Shown one piece after another: positions 17,177-25,771 of a DNA stretch of 45,805 nucleotides. The notes beneath the pieces are model-generated. The model was not told where the DNA came from. It saw nothing but the letters and a program-made list of their open reading frames with translations, and ran no database searches. The first letter of the stretch is position 1. Every line of letters begins with the position of its first letter. The position numbers and the translations under genes were made by a program. Source of the DNA: Clostridia bacterium (GTDB lineage: Bacteria > Bacillota > Clostridia > Oscillospirales > CAG-272); the NCBI GenBank assembly GCA_017504785.1, contig JAFVQL010000009.1:1-45805 (forward strand), read 5' to 3'.

Positions 17177-17209
17177 TTCCGCTCGGCATAAAACCTATGC
17201 CGAGCGGAA
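17177..17209. terminator. Strong hairpin after kduD, U-tract weak
   Basis: Fourteen-base perfect arms TTCCGCTCGGCATA (17177-17190) and its complement (17196-17209) around a 5-nt loop. Only a broken T-run follows, so it may act together with the terminator at 17231. Confidence 0.5.
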
Positions 17210-17221
17210 AATACTTTCATC

Positions 17222-17250
17222 TTGATTTTTTCTTCCTCTTATGCTAAAAT
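17222..17250 (+). promoter_or_regulatory. Extended -10 promoter inside a terminator hairpin
   Basis: TTGATT (17222-17227), a 17-nt spacer and TAAAAT (17245-17250) with a TGC extended -10. The -10 box lies in the loop of the terminator at 17231-17270. RNA from this promoter would start near 17257 and lack the 5' arm. Confidence 0.6.
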
Positions 17251-17270
17251 GATAAGAGGAAGATTTTTTT
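17231..17270 (+). terminator. Intrinsic terminator between kduD and the FAD oxidoreductase
   Basis: Twelve-base arms TCTTCCTCTTAT (17231-17242) and ATAAGAGGAAGA (17252-17263), a 9-nt loop and T7 (17264-17270). It ends kduD-side transcripts. Confidence 0.85.
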
Positions 17271-17317
17271 GTCCCCATCGGCCGATCGAAAACGAATTTC
17301 AAAGAAGGGAGAACGCT

Positions 17318-18916
17318 ATGATCCAGACCGAGCTGCGCTTGCCGCTTTCCTATACCGAAGCGGATATAGAACGCGCTCTGCGCGCAAGTCTCCCGCTTTC
17401 GGACGAGCCGATTTTTGAGATCAAAAAGCTGCGCCGCGTTTTGAAGGGCGGCGGGGCAGAGCCGCGATATTTTATGCTTCGCGTGGCGTTTTCGGTTTCC
17501 GCGGAAAAGGAAGCAGGGCTTCTCAAAATGAAAAAAAAGGTCTCGCCCTATGAAAAGCCGTATCTCTGTGTACCCAAAATTGAAATAGAACGATCTCCCG
17601 TCGTGGTCGGCATGGGGCCGGCGGGGCTTTTTGCCGCCTTGATCCTTGCCGAAGCGGGGGCAAAGCCCATTCTGCTTGAGCGCGGTCAGCCCGTGGAGCA
17701 AAGAAAGCGTGACGTGGATGCGTTTTTTGCCGGCGGTGCGCTTTCCTCGGAGTCCAATATCCAATTTGGAGAGGGGGGTGCGGGCGCGTTTTCGGACGGT
17801 AAGCTGAAATTCGGTACGAAAGATGCCGCCATCGAAAGGGTGCTTGAAACGCTCGTTGCCTGCGGTGCGCCCGAGGATATTCTTTATAAGGAATCGCCCC
17901 ACGTAGGAACCGACCTTCTTTGTGATGCGGTGCGCCGCATCCGCGAAAGGCTTTTATCTCTCGGCGCGCAGGTACATTACGGGGCGCGCATGGTTGGCTT
18001 CTCGGTATCGGGCGGCAAGATCTGCTGCGTGGAATACGTGCAGGACGGAAAACCGAACCGCATCGAAACGAACACCGTGTTTTTGGCCACAGGGCACAGC
18101 GCAAGGGACGTATTTCACCTTCTCTATGAAAAGGGCGCAAGACTCGAAGCCAAGGGCTTCGGCATCGGTATGCGCGTGGAGCATCCGCGAGAGTATATGA
18201 ATGCTCTCGTATATCCCGATAGAGAGGAAAGGGAAATGCTCGGTGCGGCTTCCTATCATCTCGTCACGCATCTTGAAAACGGACGAAGCGTGTATAGCTT
18301 CTGTATGTGCCCGGGCGGAACGGTGGTTGCCGCCGCATCCGAGGCAGAGGGCGTTTGCACCAACGGCATGAGCGAGCACGCAAGAGATGCGGAAAATTCC
18401 AACAGTGCGCTTTTGGTTTCGCTCACGCCGGCGGATTTCCCCTCGGCGCATCCCTTGGCGGGACTTGCGCTCCAGGAAACGCTGGAGAGGGCCGCCTTTC
18501 TTGCCGGCGGCGGAGATCACCGCGCGCCTGCGATACGAATGCAGGATTTTCTTGAAAAAAGCGAAACGCTTTCGCTCGGCGCGGTGCGCCCCTCGTATCC
18601 GCGCGGCGTGCGCCTCGTATCTCCCGATGCCTATCTTCCGTCTTATATCACCGAGAGCCTGCGCGCGGGCATTTTGGATTTTGAAGCATGGATGCCGGGA
18701 TTTATATATCCCGATGCCGTATTGACAGGGGTGGAGGCGCGCAGCACCTCTCCCGTGCGCGTGCTTCGCGCCGAGTGCGGAGAAGCCTATGCGATCGGCG
18801 GCTTATATCCGTGCGGTGAGGGCGCGGGCTATGCCGGCGGCATCGTTTCCTCCGCGGCAGACGGTGTGCGTATAGCAATGAAATTCATTCAAAATGTAAA
18901 CAAAGATATACAATAA
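17318..18916 (+). CDS. FAD-dependent oxidoreductase of the COG2509 type
   Basis: A 532-residue flavoprotein of the uncharacterised NAD(FAD)-utilising dehydrogenase group common in Firmicutes. A short N-terminal domain (about 1-90, with IKKLRRVLKG) precedes the Rossmann motif GMGPAG (98-103), with an acidic residue ending the second strand (LLERG). The block ESNIQFGEGGAGAFSDGKL (about 144-162) and the C-terminal PCGEGAGYAGGIVSSAADG, which closes the FAD site, are hallmarks of the group. The start is ATG 17318 after GAAGGGAGAA; the frame is open to 17222 but without a ribosome site. The substrate is unknown. It appears monocistronic and ends at a bidirectional terminator. Confidence 0.85.
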   Translation: MIQTELRLPLSYTEADIERALRASLPLSDEPIFEIKKLRRVLKGGGAEPRYFMLRVAFSVSAEKEAGLLKMKKKVSPYEKPYLCVPKIEIERSPVVVGMGPAGLFAALILAEAGAKPILLERGQPVEQRKRDVDAFFAGGALSSESNIQFGEGGAGAFSDGKLKFGTKDAAIERVLETLVACGAPEDILYKESPHVGTDLLCDAVRRIRERLLSLGAQVHYGARMVGFSVSGGKICCVEYVQDGKPNRIETNTVFLATGHSARDVFHLLYEKGARLEAKGFGIGMRVEHPREYMNALVYPDREEREMLGAASYHLVTHLENGRSVYSFCMCPGGTVVAAASEAEGVCTNGMSEHARDAENSNSALLVSLTPADFPSAHPLAGLALQETLERAAFLAGGGDHRAPAIRMQDFLEKSETLSLGAVRPSYPRGVRLVSPDAYLPSYITESLRAGILDFEAWMPGFIYPDAVLTGVEARSTSPVRVLRAECGEAYAIGGLYPCGEGAGYAGGIVSSAADGVRIAMKFIQNVNKDIQ

Positions 18917-18993
18917 CGCTATTTTTGCAAAGTGAGAATGAAGAGAAAACTTTTATCACCTATCCTTTGCGAAAAAAGAGATTGAATACCAAC

Positions 18994-19040
18994 AAAAAAG
19001 GGCGAAGAATTTTTTGGAATTCTTCGCCCTTTTCTTTTCT
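18994..19040. terminator. Bidirectional terminator between convergent genes
   Basis: Sixteen-base arms AAAAGGGCGAAGAATT (18996-19011) and its complement (19018-19033), with A- and T-rich flanks on both sides. It serves both the FAD oxidoreductase and the SLH gene. Confidence 0.9.
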
Positions 19041-19048
19041 TTTCTTTT

Positions 19049-20317
19049 TTACAGCTGCATCATGCGAAGCAGATAATCCGCGGCTTCGGCACGGGTCACC
19101 TCTGCGGTGTGGTCGTAAGCCCCATCGCTTTCAAGGAAGATGCCGCATTGATACATGCCCTGCACGGCGGGGCGTGCCCAAAGGGGGAGCGCCGTGCCGT
19201 CCGCCATGGTGGGCAGTGCCGCACCGCCGCTCTTGCCCGTGATCTTGCTCATGATGAGTGCCGCTTCGGAACGAGTCACGGTGTCATTCGGTCGAAAGCA
19301 CAGGCCCTCGCCATCGAAGCTTCCGCGCACGATGCCAAGCCTTGCCGCCGTCGCCACGTAGCCGCGCAGAGAAAGCGGGATTTCTGCGTTATCGTCAAAA
19401 TACGTGGAGGTCAGCGTGCTGTCTGCGCGCAGACCGTGCGCTTTCATCGCCATTGCCACGAATTCGGCGCGCGTTACGGCTGTGTCGGGTGAAAAATACA
19501 TATCGTCTCCCACGCGCGTACCGCTCATGATTCCTTTCGCCTCCATCACGAGTGCCGCGTTGGCGGAGGGGTGCTCAGCCATATCCTTGTAGGTGACGGC
19601 GGTGAGCCTTTTTTCCACCTCGATCTCCACGGCGGCGGGGGTGGTGAAGTTGCCGTAGCAGTCGCGCACCACGTAAACGAACTTATCCTTTCCCGTGAAG
19701 CCCTCTGCGGGGGTGTAGCAGTAAGAGCCGCTTTCCTTATCCGTCAGCGAAAGCGTGCCGCTTTTCGGATAGGAGACGACCATGAATTCCAAAGCATCGC
19801 CCTCGGGGTCGCTTGCCGCGAGACGGCCAAAGACCGAAACCGCCTCCTGCGACCAGAGAGAAACGCTCTCGTCTTCATCAAAATCATGCTCGGGCGCGTA
19901 GTTTACCTTTTCAATGAATTTCAGAACGCAATCCATCTCCGCGCCGCCCATAAGTCCCTCGGAGGTAAATGAAAATTTACATTCTGTCGGATTTTTGTCG
20001 GCGGGAATGAAGGAGAGCGCGGAAATATTCTTGCGCTTGATGGTTTGTCCTTCGCTCACGCGGCGGCCGCCGTACATTAGGCTTCCTGCGGAAGAGAGGG
20101 GAAGAGAGGTGATGGTCACAGATTTGAAATCCGATACGTTCATAGCGGTTTTGAAGTCAATGTCGGAGAAGGTCATCTTTTGACCGCAAAGTCCCGTCTT
20201 GATCATTTTCGTTTCCTTGCTAAGCAGACTGACGCCGGTGCTGAGCGATGCCGAAGCGACCACGGGCGGGAGAATGGCCAGCATACAGGCGAGGAGTAAG
20301 GATAGGGTTTTCTTCAT
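19049..20317 (-). CDS. Secreted SLH-domain protein with a cadherin-like domain
   Basis: A 422-residue exported protein. Residues 1 to about 24 form a signal peptide (KK, a hydrophobic core, then ASA). The middle part (about 160-240) resembles the cadherin-like/Big_9 fold (SDPEGDALEF...SGSYCYTPAEGFTGKDKFVYVVRD). The C-terminal ~175 residues contain three S-layer homology repeats, recognisable by FSPDTAVTRAEFVAMAMKA, FRPNDTVTRSEAALIMSKI and AEVTRAEAADYLLRMM. SLH domains bind pyruvylated secondary wall polymers, so the protein should be held non-covalently at the cell surface. AAAGGAAAAATACA precedes its ATG. It is divergent from the large LRR gene, sharing a 200-bp regulatory gap. Its adhesive partner is unknown. 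Confidence 0.88.
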   Translation of the reverse strand: MKKTLSLLLACMLAILPPVVASASLSTGVSLLSKETKMIKTGLCGQKMTFSDIDFKTAMNVSDFKSVTITSLPLSSAGSLMYGGRRVSEGQTIKRKNISALSFIPADKNPTECKFSFTSEGLMGGAEMDCVLKFIEKVNYAPEHDFDEDESVSLWSQEAVSVFGRLAASDPEGDALEFMVVSYPKSGTLSLTDKESGSYCYTPAEGFTGKDKFVYVVRDCYGNFTTPAAVEIEVEKRLTAVTYKDMAEHPSANAALVMEAKGIMSGTRVGDDMYFSPDTAVTRAEFVAMAMKAHGLRADSTLTSTYFDDNAEIPLSLRGYVATAARLGIVRGSFDGEGLCFRPNDTVTRSEAALIMSKITGKSGGAALPTMADGTALPLWARPAVQGMYQCGIFLESDGAYDHTAEVTRAEAADYLLRMMQL

Positions 20318-20372
20318 TGTATTTTTCCTTTCACAAAGCGTTTGTATGACCTATTTTTACCCTAAAACCATG

Positions 20373-20384
20373 GGTGTATACACC
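20373..20384. promoter_or_regulatory. Perfect 12-bp palindrome between divergent surface-protein genes
   Basis: GGTGTATACACC is self-complementary and lies between the SLH gene and the LRR gene, overlapping a weak candidate -35 region for the SLH gene. It is a plausible operator; the binding protein is unknown. Confidence 0.35.
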
Positions 20385-20426
20385 GATAGAGGAAAAAAGT
20401 ACATTTTCGAAGCACCGCCGAAGGGG

Positions 20427-20456
20427 TTGACAAATCCGCGCGCCCTGTGCTATAAT
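20427..20456 (+). promoter_or_regulatory. Sigma-A promoter of the LRR-HprK-PqqD operon
   Basis: TTGACA (20427-20432), an 18-nt spacer and TATAAT (20451-20456) with TGC in front (extended -10). The leader of about 60 nt is pyrimidine-rich. Confidence 0.85.
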
Positions 20457-20524
20457 TTAAATTGACATCTTATTTTATCTTATCTTATATATTTTATTGC
20501 CTAAAGTCAGGAGCAAAGGTATAC

Positions 20525-23485
20525 ATGGATACTATGACCAATGGAGTGGCGCCCCTTTCGTCGCGCCCGCCCTTTTTCAAGAAAAAATGGTTCTTTATCA
20601 CGCTTGCCGCTGTGGCGTTTTTGGCTATGGTCGGCTTGGGCGTATATATCGCTCTGCGCCCCGATCCGCCCGCGCCGATTCGCGGCATCTGCGTTTACGG
20701 CGATTATGAATACGAGGTATTAGAGGACGATACCATATCCATTCTTGCTTACACGGGTGACGATACGGACGTTTTTATTCCCATCGCCCTCGAGGGCAGG
20801 CTCGTCAGCCGCATCGGGGATTTTGCATTCTCGCAAAACGATTCGATCGTGACGGTGAAGATCCATCCCGGCGTGAAAGAGATCGGAAAATATGCGTTTT
20901 TAAATTGCATCGCTTTGGCATCGGTCGAGTTTGATGAGGGCCTTGAGATTCTTGGCACGGGTGCTTTCCATCAGTGCGAGCTGCTTGAGGAGGTGTCGCT
21001 TCCGGACAGCATCCGCGAGATGGGAGACATGGTTTTCTCTCAATGCGTATCGCTTGAGAAGGTCAAGCTTCCTTCCGCGCTCACCTCTTTGGGAACGGCG
21101 AGCTTTGCGGTTTGCCAAAACCTTAAAGGGATAAATCTTCCCGAAACCTGCGTATCGATCGGAGAAAAGGCCTTTATGGGCTGCGAGTCGCTTGCGGAGC
21201 TTGCGCTTCCCGCAGCGATCCGCACGGTTGGCTCGCACGCTTTTCAGGCGTGCACTTCCTTAAAGAATTTGGATTTTCACATGGTGGAAAGCATGGGGCA
21301 GTCTCCGCTCTCGGGTACATCCGCGCTAGAGCGCATCGATGTGGATTCGGAAAACACCGCCTATCACGTGACGGACGGAGCGCTGTATGAAACGGCGACC
21401 AAAACGCTGATCGCCTATCCCGCCGCCGCCATGGCCTCGGAGCTTTCCGTGGAAAGCGGCACGCTGACCGTCGGTGCATACGCCTTTGCCGACAATTTGA
21501 AGCTTACGAAGGTCACGTTGCCTGAAGGTCTCGTGCGCGTGGGTGACTACGCTTTCCATCAAGCCGGAAATCTTGTGGAGCTTTCGTTCCCCGCCTCGCT
21601 TGCCGAGATTGGCGTGATGTCCTTCGTGGGATGCGGTTACCTTCGGGAATATAAGGATGAATTTCTGATCGTCGGTGACGGAATTTTGCTCCATTACACG
21701 CCGCAGAGAGATGCGCTTGGCGCCAACTTTATAACGACACCGTACGCCACGCCGATCGATACGGTGGTGAACGGAAACAACGGCTCGTCGATCCGCCAAA
21801 TGGGCGTGAAGCTAACGATTCCGGAAACCGTGAAAAATATCTCGTGTGCCTTTTACGGAAATACGGATATTATTGAGGTGAGTGTGCCCGGCACGGTCAA
21901 GGAGATCGCGCCCTATTCCTTCAGCTTTTGCAACTTCCTTCAGAAGGTAAGCCTTCAAAACGGTATTTCTCGCATCGGAGAATATGCCTTCTTTACCTGT
22001 GATATTCTCGCCTCGCTTTCGCTTCCCACGGAGGGGATTTCCTACGTTGGCGAATATGCGTTTGCGGGATGTGACGGGCTTCGCTCCGTGACGGTACCCG
22101 CCTATCTCGGAAAGATTCCCGCCGGTATGTTTTTTGACTGTTTGAACCTTAAAACCGTTACGATCGAGGAAGGGATCACCGAGATCGGAAGCCTTGCTTT
22201 TTCTTGCCCCTGTCTTGAGAGCGTAAGCCTTCCTTCTTCCGTTACGGTTCTGGGAGATAACGTATTTCAGGCGACCCGACTGAAAAGCTTCGTCCTGCCC
22301 GACAGCGTCAAAAGCGTGGGTGAGGGGCTCTTGCTGGATTGCTATGAGTTGACCTCCGTGACCTTCGGAAAGGGATTGACCGAGGTGCCGGTTGCCTTCC
22401 TTGCGGGATGCACGTCGCTTTCCGAGGTTACCGTGCCCGATGGCTATACCGCTCTCGGCGAGGAGTCGTTCTACCATTGCTCCGCTTTGAAGGAGATCCG
22501 TCTGCCAAACAGCGTGACCGTGATCGGAAACGTCGCGTTCGGTGACTGCAATCAGCTCGAAAGGGTGGTTGCCAAGAACCTCGTATCGCTTGGAGATCAG
22601 GCGTTCTACCGTTGCAAAAATCTAAAGAGCTTTGATTTTCCCGCATCCCTTACCACCATTGGAGACCAGGCGTTCTACGCTTGCGCTTCCTTGGATGCGA
22701 TCGATCTTTCGTACGTGAACGACCTTGGCATAGAGGCGTTCTATGCTTGCAAGGCTTTGACCTCCGTGCATATTCCGAGCACCTTCTATTATTTGCCTGC
22801 CGGCACGTTTTCCGACTGCGAGGGACTTCGCAGCGTTCGCATTGACGCGCCGATGGAGCGTATCGGCTCGCAGGCGTTCAGAAACTGTATCGCGCTCAAG
22901 CGCGTGGATCTGCCGAAAACGCTGACGCATATTGATGCGTACGCCTTCGGCGGATGCACCTCGCTTAAGGCGCTTCCCGAAATGCCGAGCGTGACCGCAC
23001 TGGGAGACGGCGCGTTTTCGTACTGCGCCTCGATAGAGGAGATCCGCCTTCCCGCCAATATCACCGCGCTTGGCGATCGCGTATTTTCCGAGTGCCTTTC
23101 GCTTCGCAAGGTCGAGCTTGGGGATACGCTTGAGGTGCTTGGCGAAGGGATCTTTGACAGCTGTGAGACGCTGATGTACGTCACGCTTCCCGAAAATCTT
23201 GAAACGCTTCCCGCGCGCATCTTCCAGAACTGTGCCTCGCTTGCCTTCATCACCCTGCCGGACAGCATCCGCGTGATCGAGGAAAACGTATTTTACTGCT
23301 GTGCGGCGCTTGGGCGCGTGGATCTGCCGAAGTCGCTCATCAAGATCGGCAAGGCATCGTTTTTTGATTGCCCCTCGCTGACCAAGGTCGTTTATCCGTA
23401 TAGCGCGGTCCGCTTTATGGGTGTCACGGTAGAGGAAGGCAACGATGCGCTTTATGCGGCGCTTCAGTGCGCGGAGGCAGAGTGA
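20525..23485 (+). CDS. Giant membrane-anchored BspA-type LRR protein
   Basis: A 986-residue protein. Residues 19-21 are lysines followed by a hydrophobic segment (22-44), which fits a signal-anchor with the long C-terminal part outside. From about residue 60 to the end there are some 35-40 LRR_5 repeats of about 23 residues (AF..C..L..V.LP..V..IG), including a less regular stretch near residues 270-440. No cell-wall sorting motif is visible. The start is ATG 20525, with AGGAG and AAAGG upstream; a TTG at 20462 in the same frame sits directly after the -10 box and is unlikely. The stop overlaps the next gene (TGATG). The family mediates adhesion or protein binding in gut and oral bacteria; the ligand here is unknown. 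Confidence 0.88.
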   Translation: MDTMTNGVAPLSSRPPFFKKKWFFITLAAVAFLAMVGLGVYIALRPDPPAPIRGICVYGDYEYEVLEDDTISILAYTGDDTDVFIPIALEGRLVSRIGDFAFSQNDSIVTVKIHPGVKEIGKYAFLNCIALASVEFDEGLEILGTGAFHQCELLEEVSLPDSIREMGDMVFSQCVSLEKVKLPSALTSLGTASFAVCQNLKGINLPETCVSIGEKAFMGCESLAELALPAAIRTVGSHAFQACTSLKNLDFHMVESMGQSPLSGTSALERIDVDSENTAYHVTDGALYETATKTLIAYPAAAMASELSVESGTLTVGAYAFADNLKLTKVTLPEGLVRVGDYAFHQAGNLVELSFPASLAEIGVMSFVGCGYLREYKDEFLIVGDGILLHYTPQRDALGANFITTPYATPIDTVVNGNNGSSIRQMGVKLTIPETVKNISCAFYGNTDIIEVSVPGTVKEIAPYSFSFCNFLQKVSLQNGISRIGEYAFFTCDILASLSLPTEGISYVGEYAFAGCDGLRSVTVPAYLGKIPAGMFFDCLNLKTVTIEEGITEIGSLAFSCPCLESVSLPSSVTVLGDNVFQATRLKSFVLPDSVKSVGEGLLLDCYELTSVTFGKGLTEVPVAFLAGCTSLSEVTVPDGYTALGEESFYHCSALKEIRLPNSVTVIGNVAFGDCNQLERVVAKNLVSLGDQAFYRCKNLKSFDFPASLTTIGDQAFYACASLDAIDLSYVNDLGIEAFYACKALTSVHIPSTFYYLPAGTFSDCEGLRSVRIDAPMERIGSQAFRNCIALKRVDLPKTLTHIDAYAFGGCTSLKALPEMPSVTALGDGAFSYCASIEEIRLPANITALGDRVFSECLSLRKVELGDTLEVLGEGIFDSCETLMYVTLPENLETLPARIFQNCASLAFITLPDSIRVIEENVFYCCAALGRVDLPKSLIKIGKASFFDCPSLTKVVYPYSAVRFMGVTVEEGNDALYAALQCAEAE

Positions 23486-24216
23486 TGCTTTGTATTCGAC
23501 TTGGCGATCTTACGGTCGGTATAGAAAACCGATTCGGCTATCTTCCAAAAATATGCAAGGATTATCTTGCCCCCTGTGACGCAATGCCGCTCTTCACCGT
23601 ACGCCCTACGCAGGCGGAGCTGGATGCCGAGAGAGCGCTTTGCGCGCCAAAAAGACTTCCGGACGCTTATCTTGAAAGCGTGGTGGCGCACCGAAAAATT
23701 GCCGAGCAGCTTCCGATGCACGGCGCAATGGTGTTTCACGGTGCCGTCGTCGTATTGGACGGCCGCGCCTATGCCTTCACCGCGCGCAGCGGCGTTGGAA
23801 AAACCACGCATCTTTTGCTTTGGCTCAAGGCCTTTGGCGAGCGGGCATACGTTTTGAACGGAGACAAGCCCATTCTTCTTTGGAGGGACGGCAGAGTCTA
23901 TATTTGCGGCACGCCTTGGAAGGGCAAGGAAAACCTTGGAGAGGGCGGCATTCTCCCGCTCTCCGGTATCGGCTTTTTGCACCGAAGCGAGCAGAATGCG
24001 GTAAAGCCTCTTGCGCCCGCAGATGCGCTCGCGCCCTTTCTTGCACAGGTGTATATGCCGAAAAACGGAGCGGCACTGCTTGAGACGATGGCGCTTTGCG
24101 ATAAGGTGCTCTCTTCCGTTCCGCTTCTTTCCATGCATTGTAATATGGAGCCTTCTGCGGCGATCGTCGCGGAGCATGGCTTCAGAGAGTTGACAGAAAA
24201 GGAGAAACCTTTATGA
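23485..24216 (+). CDS. HPr kinase-like P-loop protein (orphan, PqqD-associated)
   Basis: A 243-residue protein with the core of HPr(Ser) kinase: FHGAVVVL (84-91) resembles the HprK histidine segment, followed by Walker A RSGVGKTT (101-108), then LNGDKPIL (about 125-132) and GTPWKGKENLG (143-153). It lacks the N-terminal domain of true HprK, and no HPr is nearby. Such truncated HprK-like proteins often sit next to PqqD/RRE proteins in peptide-modification loci, for example as lasso-peptide kinases; function here is inferred only to that level. The start ATG 23485 has GGAGG seven bases upstream and overlaps the LRR stop by one base. It overlaps pqqD-like by four (ATGA). Confidence 0.75.
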   Translation: MLCIRLGDLTVGIENRFGYLPKICKDYLAPCDAMPLFTVRPTQAELDAERALCAPKRLPDAYLESVVAHRKIAEQLPMHGAMVFHGAVVVLDGRAYAFTARSGVGKTTHLLLWLKAFGERAYVLNGDKPILLWRDGRVYICGTPWKGKENLGEGGILPLSGIGFLHRSEQNAVKPLAPADALAPFLAQVYMPKNGAALLETMALCDKVLSSVPLLSMHCNMEPSAAIVAEHGFRELTEKEKPL

Positions 24217-24479
24217 AAATTGCAGACGGATTTGCAGTCAGAGAGGTGGCAGGCAAAAGCGTTGCCATCGCGGTCGGCGGTAAGGCGGCATCGCTCGGCG
24301 GTATGATCGCCCTGAATGAAACGGGAAAGCTCCTCTTTTCGCTTTTGACGGAGGGAACGACCGAGGAGAAAATGGCGGATGCACTCATCGCGGAATATGA
24401 GATCGACCGCGCGACTGCAGTGGCGGACGTTGCCGCCTTCCTTGCACCCCTAAAGGATGCCAAGCTGATCGAAGAATAA
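24213..24479 (+). CDS. PqqD-family (RRE-like) small protein
   Basis: An 88-residue protein with the PqqD pattern: a short beta-rich start (FAVREVAGKSVAIAV), the core ALNETGKLLFSLL and a C-terminal helical part ending in LKDAKLIEE. PqqD-type domains bind the leader peptides of ribosomally made, modified peptides and present them to a modifying enzyme. The gene overlaps the HprK-like gene by four bases, so the two proteins are likely made together. No radical SAM enzyme, cyclase or obvious precursor peptide is encoded nearby. AAAGGAGAAACC lies upstream of the start. Confidence 0.8.
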   Translation: MKIADGFAVREVAGKSVAIAVGGKAASLGGMIALNETGKLLFSLLTEGTTEEKMADALIAEYEIDRATAVADVAAFLAPLKDAKLIEE

Positions 24480-24492
24480 AAGGATAACGAGA

Positions 24493-24975
24493 ATGAACGC
24501 AATTGACAGAGTAAGAGAATATCTCGCCCCCCACGGCCTTCGCGAGGGCGTGATGGAGTTCGCGGTCTCGAGCGCTACGGTAGCGCTTGCCGCCGTTGCT
24601 CTCGGTACGGAGGAGGCGCGCATTGCAAAAACGCTTTCCTTTCACACGAAGGAGGGCGTTGCTCTTATCGTAATGGCGGGAGATGCCAAGATCGATAACC
24701 ATAAGTATAAGGGATATTTTGCCACCAAGGCGAAGATGCTTTCCTTTGAAGAGGTCGAGCCGATGACGGGCTTTCCCGTGGGCGGCGTTTGCCCCTTTGC
24801 GCCCAAGGAGGGCGTGAAGATCTTTCTCGACGCATCGCTCAAGCGATTTGAGACCGTCTTTCCCGCGTGCGGCACGCCCGCCAGCGCCGTGGAGATCACG
24901 CCTGCGCGCCTCGCCGAGGTTTGCTCGGGCTGCGAGTGGATCGACGTGACCAAGACGGCAGAGGAGAATGGATAA
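24493..24975 (+). CDS. YbaK/EbsC-type aminoacyl-tRNA deacylase
   Basis: A 160-residue protein of the YbaK / prolyl-tRNA editing superfamily, which hydrolyses mischarged aminoacyl-tRNA such as Cys- or Ala-tRNA-Pro. Family features are AKTLSFHTKEG with the conserved lysine near residue 45, the GDAKIDNHK stretch and the GFPVGGVCPF loop around residues 94-103. Length is typical. It starts 13 nt after the PqqD-like gene with AAAGGATAACGAG upstream. The link to the HprK/PqqD pair may be just operon membership. Exact tRNA specificity cannot be read. Confidence 0.87.
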   Translation: MNAIDRVREYLAPHGLREGVMEFAVSSATVALAAVALGTEEARIAKTLSFHTKEGVALIVMAGDAKIDNHKYKGYFATKAKMLSFEEVEPMTGFPVGGVCPFAPKEGVKIFLDASLKRFETVFPACGTPASAVEITPARLAEVCSGCEWIDVTKTAEENG

Positions 24976-25708
24976 GGCGGCGTTTGCGCGCGCGCAAAGC
25001 GCCGTGCTCGGAGAGGGCATTGAAAGAGATGGCATCGGCACGCTTTCGGAGCGTGCGCTACACCGCATTTTGAAGCTTGCCGAGGAGCCGGACGAAGCGC
25101 TCCACGAGCAAAAGGTGCTTGGATCGGTTGCGGATATCAAAAATGAGAGCGGGATCGTTGAGATCCAGACCCGCGCGTTCGAGCGTATGCCGAAAAAGCT
25201 GAAAAAATTTCTTCCCGAATACCCCGTGAAGCTTCTCTATCCGATCGCAAGACGAAAGCTTTTGCATTGGATCGATCCCGAAACCAAGGAGATCGCGCCC
25301 GCGAGAAAAAGCCCCAAGCTCGGAAAGCCCTCGGATGCTTTTTATGAGCTTTATAAGATCCGCGACTTCCTTGCAAACGAAAATCTTTCGGTGCATCTTT
25401 TGTTTCTCGACATGGCGGAGTACCGCTATCGCAACGGCTACGGCAAGGATAAAAAGCGCGGTGCTTTTCGTATCGAAAGGATCCCCACGGCGTTTTGCGA
25501 GGAGATCGTTTTGGAGGGAAGAGAGGACTACCGCATTTTCCTTCCCGAAGCACTCGGTGAGGAATTTACCGCCAAGGAGTATGCGAGGGCGATCGGGCAG
25601 AAGGCGCGTTACGCTTATCTCGGGATCCGCATATTGAAGGACTGCTTTGGCCTGATCTCTCACGTGCGAACCGAAGGCAGAGAGTATGTGTATAAGATCG
25701 AGAAATGA
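24968..25708 (+). CDS. Uncharacterised protein, possible nuclease-like fold plus winged helix
   Basis: A 246-residue protein that I do not recognise. The N-terminal half has the run VADIKN-(3)-GIVEIQTR followed by lysine-rich KKLKKFL, reminiscent of a D-(x)n-ExQ/K restriction-endonuclease-like core. The middle is rich in charged residues (RKSPKLGKPSDAF). The C-terminal ~60 residues (AKEYARAIGQKARYAYLGIRILKDCFGL...YVYKI) look like a winged helix. The ATG at 24968 overlaps YbaK by eight bases and has GGCAGAGGAG before it. It is the last gene of the operon, closed by a terminator 26 nt downstream. The fold assignment is a guess from motif shape. Confidence 0.8.
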   Translation: MDKAAFARAQSAVLGEGIERDGIGTLSERALHRILKLAEEPDEALHEQKVLGSVADIKNESGIVEIQTRAFERMPKKLKKFLPEYPVKLLYPIARRKLLHWIDPETKEIAPARKSPKLGKPSDAFYELYKIRDFLANENLSVHLLFLDMAEYRYRNGYGKDKKRGAFRIERIPTAFCEEIVLEGREDYRIFLPEALGEEFTAKEYARAIGQKARYAYLGIRILKDCFGLISHVRTEGREYVYKIEK

Positions 25709-25733
25709 CAAGAAATGTAAATAATTGATAGCA

Positions 25734-25770
25734 AAAGCCACTCGATTTCAAAAACGAGTGGCTTTCTTTT
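25734..25770 (+). terminator. Intrinsic terminator of the LRR-HprK-PqqD operon
   Basis: Eleven-base arms AAAGCCACTCG (25734-25744) and its complement (25755-25765), then TTTCTTTT. Confidence 0.88.
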
Positions 25771-25771
25771 G

